Position numbers and translations under genes: made by a program
Part shown: piece by piece, positions 62,210 to 64,000 of the stretch
Position numbering within the stretch: the stretch's first letter is position 1
How the letters are laid out: every line of letters starts with the position of its first letter
DNA from: Pachysolen tannophilus NRRL Y-2460
Taxonomy: Eukaryota; Ascomycota; Pichiomycetes; Alaninales; Pachysolenaceae
Direction of reading: 5' to 3'
Assembly: GCA_001661245.1 (NCBI GenBank)
Contig: KV454017.1
Coordinates: 585,909 to 649,908, forward strand
DNA: 64,000 nt
The notes under the pieces: generated by a model
What the model saw: only the letters and a program-made list of their open reading frames with translations
What the model was told of the DNA's origin: nothing
The model's database searches: none

Positions 62210-63324
62210 ATGTCAGATATTGGATCATTGAAAAAGAGACATGATACTTCAAAGAGAATATCAGATTTTAAATTACATGAACATTTATCGAATAATAATA
62301 AGCATTCCAATTCTTTGGTTACGAAACCATCTGAAGTTAAGAAATCACCACAACCGCCGCTTTATAATTTTGATAGCATCCCTATAACTACTTCAAAATT
62401 GATTCAAACAGCATATGAGACGCGAGGTCCAAATTTAGATCAACAAGAAGGTGAAGATATTGATAATGATAATGATAATGGGAAAAATGGAAATAAAAGT
62501 ACTTTATTACCATTTTTTTTTATCATAGTTTATTACTTATTTTTTACCTTGTTTTATCAATTTATAGGCTGTTTGAATTTTCATTTAACAAGATAAAATT
62601 AAGATTTTTAAGTTTAGCTTATAATCCATCAAAAACACCATTATTAATTAATGAAGATGTGAATAAATTACCCAAGATTCCAAAACGTGTTTCTACAATC
62701 TTAAATTATAAACCTGAAGAAGAAGAAAATGGTGGTATAGATGGTTTACTTAATGATGGATCTGAAGTTGTTACATGGTGTTTATCAAGTGGTATAAATT
62801 GTTTATCAATCTATGAGTATAATGGTATTTTAAAGAAACATATACCTGAATTACGCCGTTCAATTTATAAAAAATTAGCAACATATTTTGGTCCAGATAA
62901 TATTCCCAATTTTTCTGTAAAAATTCCTCATTTAAATTTAATTTATTATGGGGTTGAAGATTATGATATTGATGAAAATAATCAAAAGAAGATTGATATT
63001 GAAATTTCTCTTCTTTCAGTAATTGATGGAAGACAAACAATTGTTGATTTAACAAAGATTATGGCAGATATGGCTAAAAATGATGAGATTAAGGTTGAAG
63101 ACATCAAGATTGGGTTTGTTGATGATGAATTGAGAGAACTTGTTGGAGAAGAACCAGATTTATTAATTTTATTCCAACCATATATCGATTTACAAGGTTA
63201 TCCTCCTTGGCACATTAGATTAACGGAAATCTATTGGGAAGATGATAATGACCAGGTTGCTTACAGCGTTTTCTATAGAGCATTAATGAAATACTCGACT
63301 TGTAAAGTCAATGTCGGTAAATAA
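62210..63324 (+). CDS. NUS1: cis-Prenyltransferase subunit Nus1, with a probable homopolymer frameshift
   Basis: Nus1 (NgBR in humans) pairs with Rer2 or Srt1 to make dolichol at the ER. The C-terminal half matches S. cerevisiae Nus1 closely: KLRFLSLAYNPSKTPLLINEDV, KKHIPELRRSIYKKLATYFGP, IEISLLSVIDGRQTIVDLTKIMA, GYPPWHIRLTEIYWE and a final CKVNVGK. The reading frame shifts at a run of nine T (62513-62521). Before it the frame ends in GNKSTLLPFFF; after it the other frame reads FYHSLLLIFYLVLSIYRLFEFSFNKIKLRF, which aligns without gaps to the yeast membrane segment. One extra T would give 371 residues against 375 in yeast. An intron was tested and does not restore phase. Since the gene is essential in yeast, a sequencing or assembly indel is most likely. 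Confidence 0.9.
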
Positions 63325-63952
63325 TAATAATAATCAGGGAAGAAGAAAATGAGTTTAAAAATCATTTCAATTTTTTTCTTTTCTTTTTTTTTTTTTTTTT
63401 TTGTTCTTCTCCTTCTTCTTTTCTTCTTCTTCTTTTTTTTCTTTTTTTTTTCTACTTTTCTTTTTCTTTTATTATTCTCAAGGGGTCAATGGTTATATAT
63501 AGAGATTATATAACTATTTATTATCGTCAAAATAGATTATTTTTTAGGGGTTTCTTTGATAAAAAAATGCAATGAATTAAAATATAATAATAAATAATAA
63601 TATATGGATCATCTCCACATATAGTGCACTTAAATACAAATATTCCATATTAGGCAATTAATTGAATAAGTACACGACTTTTGTACACTTTTTTTTTGCC
63701 TTTCTCCGCCAATAAATATAAAATTAAACCTTTTTCAAATCTACACAGTACAATAAAACACAATCAAGAGTATGATGAAAAGTATCATTTTTAAAACTTT
63801 TCTATATCTACATAGAAACAATTGAAATATAAATTTTAAGTATAAAAAAAAAAATTGTGTAAAAATCAAATCTCTACATTAAATTGTATAAAAAACAATT
63901 CACATATTAGTTGTATAAGTGTATCGTAACCCTTGAACATTTTTGATTTTTC

Positions 63953-64000
<48 letters not shown>
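63325..64000. other. NUS1 3' flank to window end, low complexity
   Basis: 676 bp with long pyrimidine tracts (63376-63470) and AT-rich sequence. It ends in a T run of about 40 bases up to 63999. No gene seen. The terminal homopolymer may mark a contig edge. Confidence 0.45.

Noticed and set aside
62499-62567. An intron in NUS1 (GTACTT...TATAG)
   Set aside because: Splicing does not restore the reading phase, and the supposed intron encodes the conserved membrane helix in the shifted frame. A one-base indel in T9 fits instead.
63310-63324. Loss of the RxG motif at the Nus1 C terminus (CKVNVGK)
   Set aside because: As far as I recall, S. cerevisiae Nus1 ends the same way, so this is normal for yeasts.
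1-64000. tRNA genes and retrotransposon LTRs
   Set aside because: I looked for the tRNA B box (GGTTCGAATCC-like) on both strands and for long direct repeats. The few GTTCGA or TTCGAAC words are inside coding regions, and no LTR pair was seen.

Overview
This looks like nuclear DNA from a budding yeast of the CUG-Ser (Candida/Lodderomyces-like) clade. The base composition is AT-rich and the genes are compact and single-copy. The proteins read most like those of Candida albicans relatives, for example an Hgt4-type sugar sensor and a long Scm3. The few CTG codons in conserved proteins sit where a polar residue is expected, as in RPO21 (18495) and COA4 (11756). Translations quoted here use the standard code, so Leu at CTG should probably be read as Ser. 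The exact species cannot be told.

I recognise about 29 genes, nearly all housekeeping. From left to right: a small Cys-rich ORF; the meiotic crossover gene ZIP4/SPO22 (-, four exons); two divergent genes that look like the two halves of one TMEM135-family membrane protein; SEC31 (-); an assembly gap flanked by a repeated SEC31 5' end; COA4 (+, four exons); SCM3 (+); CPR6 (+); RNA polymerase II large subunit RPO21 (+); BPL1 (-); CRD1 (+); CCT4 (-); CDC123 (+); a Mei2-like RNA-binding protein (-, three exons) divergent from MSH5 (+, four exons); SAS10 (-); RPC53 (+); CCL1 (-); ATP1 (-, three exons); COP1 (+, three exons); JHD1 (-); RSM18 (+); a mitochondrial PDH-type kinase (-); LDB17 (-); a coiled-coil protein with a tiny first exon (+); RPN5 (-); a fungal globin (-); the sugar sensor HGT4 (+); and NUS1 (+, with a probable one-base homopolymer frameshift).

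The most interesting layer is meiotic. ZIP4 and MSH5 are both ZMM crossover factors, and MSH5 shares its promoter with a Mei2-like gene. ZIP4 and MSH5 each contain one intron with a weak 5' splice site followed at exactly +7 to +15 by ATTACCCTY. That closely resembles the Mer1 splicing enhancer (AYACCCUY) of S. cerevisiae, where SPO22/ZIP4 is itself a Mer1 target. Both loci also carry the same palindrome, TACAACAT-N5-ATGTTGTA. Together these suggest shared control of meiotic genes in a clade whose meiosis is poorly understood.

The second notable point is the apparent splitting, by inversion, of an ancestral TMEM135-like gene into two genes transcribed away from each other. I rebuilt 17 introns in 8 genes by hand from splice signals, reading phase and family homology. 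None has transcript support here. Two assembly problems are visible: the SEC31 duplication around the N gap, and the NUS1 frameshift.
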